DNA from: JBBRDU01 sp038230335 | Lineage (GTDB): Bacteria > Verrucomicrobiota > Verrucomicrobiia > Chthoniobacterales > UBA10450 | Direction: 5' to 3' | Length of the DNA: 64,000 nucleotides | Assembly: GCA_038230335.1 (NCBI GenBank) | Contig: JBBRNL010000001.1 | Span: forward strand, 558,001 to 622,000 | Shown: positions 32,792-40,838 of the stretch, in pieces | Numbering within the stretch: position 1 is the first letter of the stretch | Layout of the letters: the number at the start of each line of letters is the position of its first letter | The notes under the pieces: generated by a model | The model's input: the letters and a program-made list of their open reading frames with translations, nothing else | Database searches by the model: none | Told to the model about the DNA's origin: nothing | Program-made: the position numbers and the translations under genes

Positions 32792-33555
32792 TCACGGCGG
32801 AGAATCTAACGAAAAATTACGGCCGCCAGGTGGTTTTGCGCGGACTCACGCTGCACGCTCCAGCTGGCGCGATCACGTTGCTCGTGGGAGCAAATGGCGC
32901 GGGCAAGAGCACCACGATGAAAGTGCTGGCGGGCTTGATCCGGCCGAGCGGCGGCGTTGTGACGGTCGACGGCTTCGATGTAGTGACCGAGCGAATCAAA
33001 GCGCAACGCTCGCTCGCTTACCTGCCACAGAGTCCAAGTTTCCATCCGCGGTTGACGTGCCTAGAAGTCCTTCGATTCTATGCGCGATTGCGCGGCGTGG
33101 TCGTCACCCGATGCGATGCGATGCTCGAGTTGACAGGGTTGAGCGAGGTCGCCCGTGTCCGCACGGGAAAGCTTTCCGGTGGAATGCGTCAACGACTCGG
33201 TCTGGCGCTCTTGTTGTTGGCGGACGCGCCCGTGCTCCTCCTCGATGAGCCGGGACTCAGCCTCGATCCGGCCTGGCGAAAGCGACTGCAGGAAACGCTG
33301 CACTTTGAAGCGCAGCGCGGCAAGACGGTGCTCATCACAACGCACCTTATTGCGGAGTGGAACAACGTCGCCGACCGCTGCCTGCTCTGTGGCGACGGCT
33401 TGATCGAACGTGAGCTCGATCCCACGGATCTCCCGCATGATTTCGATGAGCGAGGTGCGTCTCTCGGAGGGCGCGACGCGTTTGATTCGGGGCGTCCGCG
33501 TCATCCGGAGTCAGAAAAGCGCGAGATGTTATCACCCAGTTTCCGTGCAAAATGA
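32788..33555 (+). CDS. nosF: NosF ABC transporter ATPase
   Basis: 255 aa. Walker A GANGAGKST, Q-loop YLPQSPSF, signature LSGGMRQRLGLA, Walker B VLLLDEPGLSLDP and the H-loop TTHLIAEW are all present. It powers the NosDFY complex required for CuZ assembly. It starts at an ATG overlapping the nosD stop by 4 bp, and its own stop overlaps nosY by 4 bp. The C-terminus is about 30 residues longer than the minimal ATPase fold, with no recognised extra domain. Confidence 0.95.
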   Translation: MITAENLTKNYGRQVVLRGLTLHAPAGAITLLVGANGAGKSTTMKVLAGLIRPSGGVVTVDGFDVVTERIKAQRSLAYLPQSPSFHPRLTCLEVLRFYARLRGVVVTRCDAMLELTGLSEVARVRTGKLSGGMRQRLGLALLLLADAPVLLLDEPGLSLDPAWRKRLQETLHFEAQRGKTVLITTHLIAEWNNVADRCLLCGDGLIERELDPTDLPHDFDERGASLGGRDAFDSGRPRHPESEKREMLSPSFRAK

Positions 33556-34355
33556 ACGCTACTCTATTATTTCGATTTGAGACCCAGGCGCTGTCCGCGC
33601 TGCTGGCGCGCGAGTTTCGTGCCGCGCTGATCAATCGCTACTTCCAGGTCTTCTGCGCACTTTCGTTGCTCGGCGGCGGGGCGGCCACTCTGTTTAGTGA
33701 AGACGCGAACGCGGCGGGATTCTTTATTCTTCAAATCGCGCTCTACTTCGTGTCCCTCTTCGCCCTCCTGGCCGGGGTGAGTAGCGCACAAGGCGAACGA
33801 GAAGAATGGCAACTGCTCTTCGCTCAGCCGGTGGCGCGTTCAGCCTACGTCATCGGGAAATTCCTCGCGCTTTTCGCGATTTTTGGAGCAGTGCTGCTGT
33901 TGCTCTTTTTGCCGGCATTCATCGCGGGATCAGCCGCGAGAACGCTGGCGCTGTTTTACGTGCAAACGCTCCTGCTCGCAGCGGTATTTCTGGCCGGAGG
34001 ACTGGCCGCGGGGTTCGTGGCGCACGATCGTGCTCATGCGCTCATTATTGGCGTAAGTATATGGCTGCTCTTGTTATTCGGCATCGATCTCATCGCGCTT
34101 TTTGCGGCGCGCTGGCCGCTCGTCCAGAGCACACCGGATGTTTGGGTCGGCGCTCTCATGTTGAATCCGCTCGACTCCTTCCGGATCGAAGCTCTCTTCG
34201 CGCTCGAGCAAATTCCCGCCGAAGCCGCCAACAAGACGCCCCTCGCAAATTGGTGGATCGCGCATGCCGGCGCATGGTTTGCGCTGGTCGCGACGGCATG
34301 GTCAACCGGGCTGATCTTCGCCGCCGGAGTTCGCTTGAATCGGTGGGAGGAATAG
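33552..34355 (+). CDS. nosY: NosY ABC transporter permease
   Basis: 267 aa with six predicted membrane helices. The first cytoplasmic stretch (TQALSALLAREFRAALINRYFQVF) and SSAQGEREEWQLLFAQPVARSAYVIGKFLA are typical of ABC-2-type NosY permeases. It forms the membrane part of NosDFY. The start overlaps the nosF stop by 4 bp, and the next gene begins 2 bp after its stop. No nosL follows, although it is present in many nos operons. Confidence 0.93.
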   Translation: MNATLLFRFETQALSALLAREFRAALINRYFQVFCALSLLGGGAATLFSEDANAAGFFILQIALYFVSLFALLAGVSSAQGEREEWQLLFAQPVARSAYVIGKFLALFAIFGAVLLLLFLPAFIAGSAARTLALFYVQTLLLAAVFLAGGLAAGFVAHDRAHALIIGVSIWLLLLFGIDLIALFAARWPLVQSTPDVWVGALMLNPLDSFRIEALFALEQIPAEAANKTPLANWWIAHAGAWFALVATAWSTGLIFAAGVRLNRWEE

Positions 34356-34357
34356 AA

Positions 34358-34603
34358 ATGCCGATCTTCAAGACGTTGGACGTCCGGCCAATCCTCACAC
34401 GGGGAGGTGATCCAATGGCCAAAATTCGCGCGGCCATCGACGCGTTGCGTCCCGGTGAAGGACTGTCCGTCGTTGCACCTTTCCTTCCTTCGCCGCTCAT
34501 CGAAAAACTCGGCAGCGAAGGTTTTCAATCACGAGTCGAGCGCCAGCTCAACGGAACCTGGATCGCGCACTTTTGGCGCGACGAGTCCCCGGCGGGCCGC
34601 TAG
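34358..34603 (+). CDS. DUF2249-domain small protein
   Basis: 81 aa starting at the ATG with AGGAAT just upstream. The sequence LDVRPILTRGGDPMAKIRAAIDALRPGEGLSVVAPFLPSPLIEKLGSEGF is a typical DUF2249 domain. Members are common near denitrification and nitric-oxide genes and may act as redox or TusA-like partner proteins; their biochemical role is not settled. It is 2 bp behind nosY and 10 bp before the Crp/Fnr gene, so it belongs to the nos operon. Confidence 0.85.
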   Translation: MPIFKTLDVRPILTRGGDPMAKIRAAIDALRPGEGLSVVAPFLPSPLIEKLGSEGFQSRVERQLNGTWIAHFWRDESPAGR

Positions 34604-34613
34604 TCTGCGGCCC

Positions 34614-35336
34614 ATGGCGCCGCCGCGTGCGAAGTTCAGGCAGGTTGTTAATGAGAATGTTCTGCGAAGCTGTCAGCTCTTTGTGGGCCTTCCCTCAACC
34701 GATATCTCGGCGATCGCGGCGTTCGCGGTCCCGAAACATCTCGATAAAGGCGAATACCTGTTTCACGAAGGCGCCCCGTCCGAAGGTTTTTATATTGTTC
34801 AGCAAGGCGCGATCAATGTGCATCGGGTCAGCCCGTCCGGGAAAGAACAGACGATTCACCTGTTTCGGCCGATTGAGTCCTTCGCCGAAGCGACGCTCGC
34901 GACTGACAGCGGCTATCCCGCGGAGGCGCGCGCGACGGAGCCGAGTTCGATCCTGCTCATTCCAAAGTTCGAATTTATCGATCTGCTCCGCCGTCGGCCA
35001 GAGCTTGCGCTACGCATGCTTGGTTCGATGAGTCAGCATCTGCGCGTGCTCGTTGGGCTGCTCGATGATCTCACGCTAAAGGACATGGAAACGCGGCTGG
35101 CGAACTGGTTACTGAAAAATTGTCCGCATCCATTGCCGCGCGGACCGACTGAAATTCAGCTCGGGCGCACAAAACGTGTGCTCGCGGCCGAGATGGGAAC
35201 GACGAGCGAGACACTGTCGCGAACGCTGGCGAAGTTCCGCGATGAGAGCTTGCTGCGCGTGAAAGGCAATGCGCTCACGCTGACGAACCCTCGGGAGTTG
35301 CAGAAGCGGTTCGAAAAATACCTGAGTGATCTTTAG
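34614..35336 (+). CDS. Crp/Fnr-family transcription regulator of the nos locus
   Basis: 240 aa. An N-terminal cyclic-nucleotide-binding-like domain (HEGAPSEGFYIVQQGAINVHRVSPSGKEQTIHLFRP) and a C-terminal winged helix (AEMGTTSETLSRTLAKFRDESLLRV) with the recognition-helix E-SR core that reads TTGA half-sites. No Cys cluster for a 4Fe-4S centre is visible at the N-terminus, so it is DNR/NnrR-like rather than oxygen-sensing FNR. The palindrome at 28201 is its obvious candidate target. The ATG at 34614 is chosen; an upstream extension runs through the DUF2249 gene in another frame. Confidence 0.92.
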   Translation: MAPPRAKFRQVVNENVLRSCQLFVGLPSTDISAIAAFAVPKHLDKGEYLFHEGAPSEGFYIVQQGAINVHRVSPSGKEQTIHLFRPIESFAEATLATDSGYPAEARATEPSSILLIPKFEFIDLLRRRPELALRMLGSMSQHLRVLVGLLDDLTLKDMETRLANWLLKNCPHPLPRGPTEIQLGRTKRVLAAEMGTTSETLSRTLAKFRDESLLRVKGNALTLTNPRELQKRFEKYLSDL

Positions 35337-35350
35337 GCGCACGCCTTTGT

Positions 35351-36517
35351 TCAGCCTTCGTGCTCCACCAACCTGACTTTCGGAAGCACCCGGGCCGACC
35401 AGATTAGCGCTGCGACAATCCAGAAGCTGGCCGCCGCCACCAGATGGACGGCGCGCGCGCTCGGCGCGAGCTCCGCGACGTAGCGGGAGAGGAGGGCAAA
35501 GAGAAGGAGGAGAGCGACGATGATAAAGAAGGAGAGCCGCTTCTCGAATAAATGTGCATGGCCGCTGTGCCCGAAAACAACACGAATCGCGACCGTCAGC
35601 ACGATGGAACTGAATCCGGCGATGAATACGATGTGAATGGCGCCGATACGATACGGAGGCCACATCGCTTCCACGACGATGCCGAGCACGACGGCAGCAA
35701 GGCCGAGGCGCAGACAATCTCCGAGAAAGCTACGACCACGCCACGGCACTCTTGTGCAGAGATAAAGCGCGATGGCGGCAACCCGCAGCCATGCCGCGAG
35801 GGTGGCGGAAGCGAAGGTCTCTATGGCAAAGCTTCCATCAATCGTTAGGCCAATGGCGGCCGCGAAAGCAGCCTGGGGCAGCCAGCCCAAAGGAAGGGCG
35901 CGGGATTCCGGCAGGCTGTCGGCTGGCGGAATTCCGAGAAGGCGCGGCAACAGAAATGGCGCAACGCCCAAAATCGGAAGCAGCACGAAGCCTTGCTCAA
36001 GAAGTAAGGCGCCCAGGCGGTAAGGTGCTGAGTAGACCTTGTTCTCGAAAAACGCGACGAGTATTGCGCCCATTATTCCGTTACAAAGACCAAGCGCAAC
36101 CAGGGCGAAGTTCGGTGGGGGCGAATGCTCGCGCTGGACGAAGCGTTTTCCGATGACGCAAACAAAGGTCGTTAAGAAAAGAGAGAATAGCGTATCGCCC
36201 ACTCCATGTGCGCCGCCTAAGTGCAGGCCTGCGGCCAGCAGATCGAGGCTGAGGAGTGCGAGTAATTCAACTTTGCCGAGGTGGAGAGTCGACGTGAGGC
36301 GTGGACCGGCGGTGGCGAGAAATCCGATGATAAATGAGGCCATGAAGCCTTCGATCATTAGCCGTGCATGCGATGTGCCGGGGTAACTCGTTAGGAAGTT
36401 ACCGTAATAGAGAAACCATGGCGACACGCCGGCAATTCCCAGCAGTATTCCGGCCGGAAAGAAGATCCGAAACGGCTCCTCGCAGACTAGCTGCATCGAA
36501 TTTTTCCGGTTCAGCAT
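35351..36517 (-). CDS. nnrS: NnrS-family membrane protein
   Basis: 388 aa with twelve predicted helices. Family-typical segments are FRIFFPAGILLGIAGVSPWFLYYG, the HARLMIEGFMASFIIGFLATAGPRLT block and FGHSGHAHLF. NnrS is a heme- and copper-containing membrane protein linked to protection from nitric-oxide stress and found beside denitrification genes. It is convergent with the Crp/Fnr gene (14 bp apart). A TTTGACATCAAA palindrome overlaps its start, but its spacing does not fit an FNR site. Confidence 0.9.
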   Translation of the reverse strand: MLNRKNSMQLVCEEPFRIFFPAGILLGIAGVSPWFLYYGNFLTSYPGTSHARLMIEGFMASFIIGFLATAGPRLTSTLHLGKVELLALLSLDLLAAGLHLGGAHGVGDTLFSLFLTTFVCVIGKRFVQREHSPPPNFALVALGLCNGIMGAILVAFFENKVYSAPYRLGALLLEQGFVLLPILGVAPFLLPRLLGIPPADSLPESRALPLGWLPQAAFAAAIGLTIDGSFAIETFASATLAAWLRVAAIALYLCTRVPWRGRSFLGDCLRLGLAAVVLGIVVEAMWPPYRIGAIHIVFIAGFSSIVLTVAIRVVFGHSGHAHLFEKRLSFFIIVALLLLFALLSRYVAELAPSARAVHLVAAASFWIVAALIWSARVLPKVRLVEHEG

Positions 36518-36611
36518 TTGACATCAAAACGGTCGGCCGATGGAAACCGAAGCGACTGTTTAAAGCGCCGCCTTTTGCTCTCGTGGCAACATAAAGAAGA
36601 TGGCGTGGAGT

Positions 36612-37490
36612 CTAGCGAATAATCGCCCTGGCGTCGATCGTCTCGAGCAGTTCGTGGCAAATGACGGCCAGGTCTCTGACCGATTTCTCCGGAATTGGCT
36701 GGCCTGAACCCGCCACAAGAATTCGCATCTTCCGGACGCCCTCCTGCATCTTAGACAGGCTTGGTTTGGTGTCCATGGCACTGAGTTGTTTGTCGAAGTA
36801 ATCGAGCAATGCCGGCTGCCTCAGCAATTTCCCGCCCTCTTCTGAGTAATTTTGCAGGATGAGCGCGGTCAGCGCTTCGGTCCCGCGTAACCAGCCGCCA
36901 AGGCTCACGAGTTGGGAAAGGTGTCCGCTCCGCAGTTCCTCCATGCCCTGCTGAACGTCAGGAAGGACGCCATCCCATTCTTTGCGGACCGCCGCCCAGT
37001 CATCCTTCTCGGCATATTCCATGATGCTTCCGCTGCGCCCGATCACCGCCCGTTCGACACCTAATGCCCGGGCCAGGGTCAGCACGGCACTGCCAATCTC
37101 TTTTACTTCGGCAGAATCTGCGGCTTCGACGGCGATAAATCCTTCGGCAATCACTGCGCCCAGGAGAAGCGCGATCTGCGTTTGATCGCCGTGCGGCTTT
37201 GAATGTGCGAGGGCTGGAAGCTGGACCGCTCGCCAGTTCGAATTGGTAAACTTGTCGAGCGAACCGAATATCTCGCTGGGTATCGGCACCATCACGTCGG
37301 AGATTGGTTTGGACTGACGAGGGAGCTCGCTCACATTCCGCACAGGAGGCGTCTGAGCCTCAGAGAATGGCGCCGCCGCGGCGAATGATACGATGCCGAT
37401 GATAAATGCATAACTAAGTCTGATCCGCACACGCAGGAATCGGTCTCGCAGCAGAGCGAGTGTCCATTGAGATGGAAGTAGCTTGATCAT
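36612..37490 (-). CDS. Secreted helical protein of unknown function
   Basis: 292 aa. An N-terminal hydrophobic segment (about 22-46, ending FSEAQ) looks like a signal peptide preceded by a charged n-region longer than usual. The mature part is predicted mostly helical, without Cys, with segments such as QLPALAHSKPHGDQTQIALLLGAVIAEGFIAVEA and DLAVICHELLETIDA. The regular helices suggest a helical-bundle periplasmic protein. I recognise no family. It stands alone, between nnrS (94 bp) and a 150-bp gap before a small basic gene on the other strand. Confidence 0.65.
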   Translation of the reverse strand: MIKLLPSQWTLALLRDRFLRVRIRLSYAFIIGIVSFAAAAPFSEAQTPPVRNVSELPRQSKPISDVMVPIPSEIFGSLDKFTNSNWRAVQLPALAHSKPHGDQTQIALLLGAVIAEGFIAVEAADSAEVKEIGSAVLTLARALGVERAVIGRSGSIMEYAEKDDWAAVRKEWDGVLPDVQQGMEELRSGHLSQLVSLGGWLRGTEALTALILQNYSEEGGKLLRQPALLDYFDKQLSAMDTKPSLSKMQEGVRKMRILVAGSGQPIPEKSVRDLAVICHELLETIDARAIIR

Positions 37491-37642
37491 TAAAAACCTG
37501 GATCACGGGCCAACCAGCCGTTGGCTCTTCTTCGTTTTATCAGCCCGTCCAAAAGGATACCATTAGGTGGTCGACCTTACGGCTGTATATTCGCTTAACA
37601 ATCGCTGCGTCAATCGACCGCGCCGGTTTAGCGGAATTTTAT

Positions 37643-37795
37643 ATGCCCAAACAAAAACGTAAGCCTACCGCGAAGATCAGTCCTTCAGTCCCCAAGCGCG
37701 CTACGCCGCGAACTGAAAGCGTTTCTGCGAAAGAGCGCAAACAACTGGCTCATAACGCGCCCGTCCGCCGCGCGGCGAGCAAATTCCGCGAATAG
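37643..37795 (+). CDS. Small basic protein, 50 residues, unknown function
   Basis: The frame encodes MPKQKRKPTAKISPSVPKRA and continues with more Lys/Arg (KERKQLAHNAPVRRAASKFRE). It is disordered and strongly basic, like small nucleic-acid-binding or ribosome-associated proteins. A perfect terminator hairpin begins 15 bp after the stop, which supports a real transcript. It is too short to classify. A weak GCGGA lies upstream of the ATG. Confidence 0.5.
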   Translation: MPKQKRKPTAKISPSVPKRATPRTESVSAKERKQLAHNAPVRRAASKFRE

Positions 37796-37810
37796 CGCCG
37801 GCGCTGTGAG

Positions 37811-37833
37811 ATGCCGGGTTCCGGCATAGTTTT
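37811..37833 (+). terminator. Intrinsic terminator after the small basic gene
   Basis: ATGCCGG (37811-37817), loop GTT, CCGGCAT (37821-37827), then AGTTTTGGG. A 7-bp perfect stem plus a short T-run is a good Rho-independent terminator and is placed right after the 50-residue gene. Confidence 0.65.
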
Positions 37834-38134
37834 GGGAAGGGTCGAGCAGATCGTTGAATCTGTTGAGGCGTCTTCGCTTTCACGTGTAGCCAACTCGCAG
37901 AGCACGGCAACAGAGTGCCGTGGCGACAGGAAGAGGAGCGCGTTCGTTTTATATGAGCATCCGGAAATTTCGAAGGTAGGATGGAATATTACAAAAGTCC
38001 CCCCGGTCACTTTTTCGTTTGCGCGCCGATCCCTTCAGCACTGAACGTTTGTCACCGGGACGCTGTCGAACTCCCAGACCCGTGAGCTCTGGTTTTTGCG
38101 GTTCTCTTTCGCATTTGATAGTTTTCATCTCATA
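37834..38134. other. Intergenic region upstream of the two-component system
   Basis: About 300 bp with no convincing gene. A 77-codon plus-strand frame crosses it but lacks a ribosome binding site and resembles no protein. The region should hold the promoter of the kinase gene; I could not pick a clear -35/-10 pair. Confidence 0.4.
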
Positions 38135-39235
38135 ATGGATCTGGCGATGAATAGTACCGCGGCGATACCGGTTGCTCCGGCCAAGCTGGGAACGCGGGTC
38201 CGCCGCGGCTCGCCCTCTTTGCTCTTCCGCATCGGGCTATGGGTTGGATGCCTTCTTCTGATCGCCCTGCTCGGTTATCTGGATTTTTTAACAGGATACG
38301 AACAGTCTCTGCTCCTCTTTTATCTTGTCCCGATCGCACTCGCTACGTGGTTCGAAGGGCTCCTCTTTGGGTTGATTTTCTCCGCGCTGAGCCTGGCCGC
38401 ATGGATCGCTTCCGATGTTGCCGCTGGCATTCCGACTGTCGGTTTCTGGAATCTTGGCATGGGCGCGGCGGCTTACGCTCTTTTTGCCGTGCTCCTGCAC
38501 AAATTAAGAACGCTGCTGCGCGATCTGGATCAGCGGGTGCGTGACCGCACCGTGGCCCTGCGGCGTGAGATCGCGGAGCGCGAACGATTGGACAAAGAAA
38601 TCGCTGAAGTGGCCGACCGGGAAAGACTTCTGCTCGGCCAGGAATTGCATGATGGTTTGTGCCAGCATCTGACCGGGACGGCCCTGACGGCACAGGCCTT
38701 ACGCGAGAGACTGGCCTCTCGCTCAGCGGGCGAAGTAGCGCAAGCCGAGCAGGTCGTGCGCTATATAGAAGAGGGAATCGATATGAGCCGCAATTTGGCG
38801 CGCGGCCTTTTTTCCCCCGAGCTGGAAGCGGACGGTCTGATGGTAGCTCTGCATGGTTTGGCGGAAAATATGACGGAGCGTTTTCACGTGCCTTGCACTT
38901 TTGACAGCGATGGTGTGATCAGCGTGGGCGACACCATGGTGGCTACACAGTTATATCGGATCGCGCAGGAGGCTGTGATGAACGCAATCAAGCATGCCAA
39001 GGCGCGTCAGATCGATATTCGTCTGATCGAAACCGAAACGGAACTTGAGTTGGTTGTCTCGGACGACGGCGTTGGGCTGTCGCATGAAACGCAGCACGAA
39101 GGCCTTGGACTTCGTCTGATGGCACACGGCGCCGCCCTGGTTGGGGCAGATTTTCGAGTGAAACGGAGAGACGATGGGGGAACTGTCGTCCTGTGCAAAG
39201 TGAACCTGAACGCTGAACAAAACTATGAATCGTAA
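38135..39235 (+). CDS. Membrane sensor histidine kinase, NarL/DegS-type (HisKA_3)
   Basis: 366 aa from the ATG at 38135; a second ATG at 38147 and an upstream TTG are alternatives. It has about four membrane helices (30-122), a short coiled coil, the HisKA_3 phospho-acceptor motif ELHDGLCQHL (His 172) and an HATPase domain with EAVMNAIKHAKA, VSDDGVGL and GLGLRLMAHGAALVG. No periplasmic ligand domain is visible, so the sensing part is the membrane region itself. It overlaps the response-regulator gene by 11 bp, and the two form a classical pair. Confidence 0.9.
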   Translation: MDLAMNSTAAIPVAPAKLGTRVRRGSPSLLFRIGLWVGCLLLIALLGYLDFLTGYEQSLLLFYLVPIALATWFEGLLFGLIFSALSLAAWIASDVAAGIPTVGFWNLGMGAAAYALFAVLLHKLRTLLRDLDQRVRDRTVALRREIAERERLDKEIAEVADRERLLLGQELHDGLCQHLTGTALTAQALRERLASRSAGEVAQAEQVVRYIEEGIDMSRNLARGLFSPELEADGLMVALHGLAENMTERFHVPCTFDSDGVISVGDTMVATQLYRIAQEAVMNAIKHAKARQIDIRLIETETELELVVSDDGVGLSHETQHEGLGLRLMAHGAALVGADFRVKRRDDGGTVVLCKVNLNAEQNYES

Positions 39236-39908
39236 ATCGAACGAAAAAGGCGAAACAAAATCCCGTGTATTTATCGTGGATGATCACCCATTGGTCCGGG
39301 AGGGCCTGTCCAATCTGATCAATCAACAGGACGACCTGATCGTTTGCGGAGACGCCGAAGATGCGGCTCAGGCGCTGGCGGGCATTGGGGTAAAAAAGCC
39401 CGATCTGGCTTTGATCGATATCTCTTTAAAAACAGCTTCCGGCCTTGAACTGGTCAAGGACCTGGGCGTGCATTTCCCGGATGTTGCCCTGATCGTTTTG
39501 TCCATGCACGACGAACTTCTTTACGCAGAAAGGGCGCTGCGGGCGGGCGCGCGCGGTTACGTCATGAAGCGCGAGACGACCAAGGATGTGCTCATCGCCA
39601 TCCGGCGTGTTCTGCAAGGCGACGTCTACGTGAGCGAACGCGTTCTGAACGCGATGGCCCGGCGTTTGGGCACGGCGCGCAAAGCCAGCACCAGTTCGCC
39701 GGTCGAGCAATTGAGCGATCGCGAGCTCGAGATCTTCCGATTGCTGGGTCAGGGCCTGACCACTTCGCAGATCGCAGTCGATCTGCACCTGAGCCTGAAG
39801 ACGGTGCAGGCCTATTGCGCGAGGGCGAAAGAGAAATTTGGCGTCACATCGTTAGGCGAGCTTTTGCGCGCGGCCATTCGCTGGGAAGACGCGACCCACG
39901 TTAAATAA
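39225..39908 (+). CDS. LuxR/NarL-family response regulator
   Basis: 227 aa. The receiver domain has the acidic pair DD (19-20), the phospho-acceptor Asp 65 in LALIDISL, and Lys in YVMKRET. The C-terminal GerE helix-turn-helix has LSDRELEIFRLLGQGLTTSQIAVDLHLSLKTVQAYCARAKEKFGV. The sequence KTVQAYC replaces the usual KTVxxHR/xxN, a moderate variation seen in this family. It overlaps the kinase by 11 bp. Targets unknown. Confidence 0.92.
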   Translation: MNRKSNEKGETKSRVFIVDDHPLVREGLSNLINQQDDLIVCGDAEDAAQALAGIGVKKPDLALIDISLKTASGLELVKDLGVHFPDVALIVLSMHDELLYAERALRAGARGYVMKRETTKDVLIAIRRVLQGDVYVSERVLNAMARRLGTARKASTSSPVEQLSDRELEIFRLLGQGLTTSQIAVDLHLSLKTVQAYCARAKEKFGVTSLGELLRAAIRWEDATHVK

Positions 39909-39974
39909 GCACGCGGCGGCGCGCAAACCCGGGGAGGCAAGCGAAGGAAGGCGCCGAGCGCGTCGCCGGCAACT

Positions 39975-40832
39975 CTAGGTCTTTCGCGTAGAGGGCAATT
40001 GGTAACCGAGTTTATTGATCGTCGTCTGACTGGCTTGCAATTGTTGCTCGTCCTGTTCGGAAAAACCGGGCCATGCCGGCGGGCTGGATGGCCGGATACT
40101 CCGGGCGGCCTGCTTGATCTGCGCGTCGGTGGGTTGCAAACGGCAGAACCTGGCCAGATCGCGCAGTGTCTTTTCCGTATCCCCTTGCAAAGTCTCGAAA
40201 TGAATCCGTCGATGGTTCGGGACGCGACCAGCCATGCGATCGCCCGCTTCGACGTAGGTCAAAGAAAGACGCAGGCAATAGTCTAACTGATCGAGTCCCG
40301 GGTTTGGCACATCGCCCGCCGCCCGGAACTTTAGTTCGCGCTGTCGAATGCTCATGGCCACGGCCAACGGATGCCGCACGACATCGAGGACTAATGCATC
40401 CGGAAAAAAATGCAGCCAGAACGGAGCGAACAGCGTTGTGCGCGGTTCTTTCCAGCCCCACGCAACTCCCGACCTGAGGCGCGCGCGCCTCCACCAGCCT
40501 CGCGGATTGTTTCGATAACCCAGGAGCGCGTCGAATTCTCCTTCAATCTGACCCTGCAGATATTCCACGCAATGGCGCGCGCCTTCCGCGGTCGCGACCC
40601 GTTCGAGAAATGGTCCAGGGTGATGCCAAGCCGCCCCGACCCCTTGTAAATATTGGTCGTGCAGGCGTTGCATCGCCTTGGATTCATGGTGGCTGTCGAG
40701 GCGCTGCCCCAATTGCAAACCAAGCAGCTCCAAAGCGCGCGCCGTCGCGGTGGTGCCCGAGCGATGCGCGCCGATAATGAGAACGGGCGGTCGTTTCCCC
40801 GGACTTGAAATTGCGGAAGAGCTGCGACTCAC
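39975..40832 (-). CDS. PAPS-dependent sulfotransferase
   Basis: 285 aa. The 5'-phosphosulfate-binding motif is PVLIIGAHRSGTTATARALEL, the 3'-phosphate motif VLDVVRHPLAVAMSIRQRE, and a central WGWKEPRTTLFAPFWLHFFPDAL matches the general sulfotransferase family (Sulfotransfer_3-like). The acceptor is unknown; cell-surface glycans are likely, given the neighbouring glycosyltransferase-sulfotransferase fusion 6 bp upstream on the same strand. Confidence 0.88.
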   Translation of the reverse strand: MSRSSSAISSPGKRPPVLIIGAHRSGTTATARALELLGLQLGQRLDSHHESKAMQRLHDQYLQGVGAAWHHPGPFLERVATAEGARHCVEYLQGQIEGEFDALLGYRNNPRGWWRRARLRSGVAWGWKEPRTTLFAPFWLHFFPDALVLDVVRHPLAVAMSIRQRELKFRAAGDVPNPGLDQLDYCLRLSLTYVEAGDRMAGRVPNHRRIHFETLQGDTEKTLRDLARFCRLQPTDAQIKQAARSIRPSSPPAWPGFSEQDEQQLQASQTTINKLGYQLPSTRKT

Positions 40833-40838
40833 GCGGTG

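Noticed and set aside
33806..34603. A long frame overlapping nosY and running into the DUF2249 gene
   Set aside because: Only the part from 34358 has protein-family signal and a ribosome binding site; the upstream part is the shadow of nosY.
36515..36530. TTTGACATCAAA palindrome at the start of nnrS as an FNR site
   Set aside because: The half-sites are separated by 2 bp instead of the 6 bp between TTGA and TCAA needed for FNR/DNR sites.
37811..38044. A 77-codon plus-strand frame
   Set aside because: It starts inside the terminator hairpin, has no ribosome binding site and no recognisable protein character.
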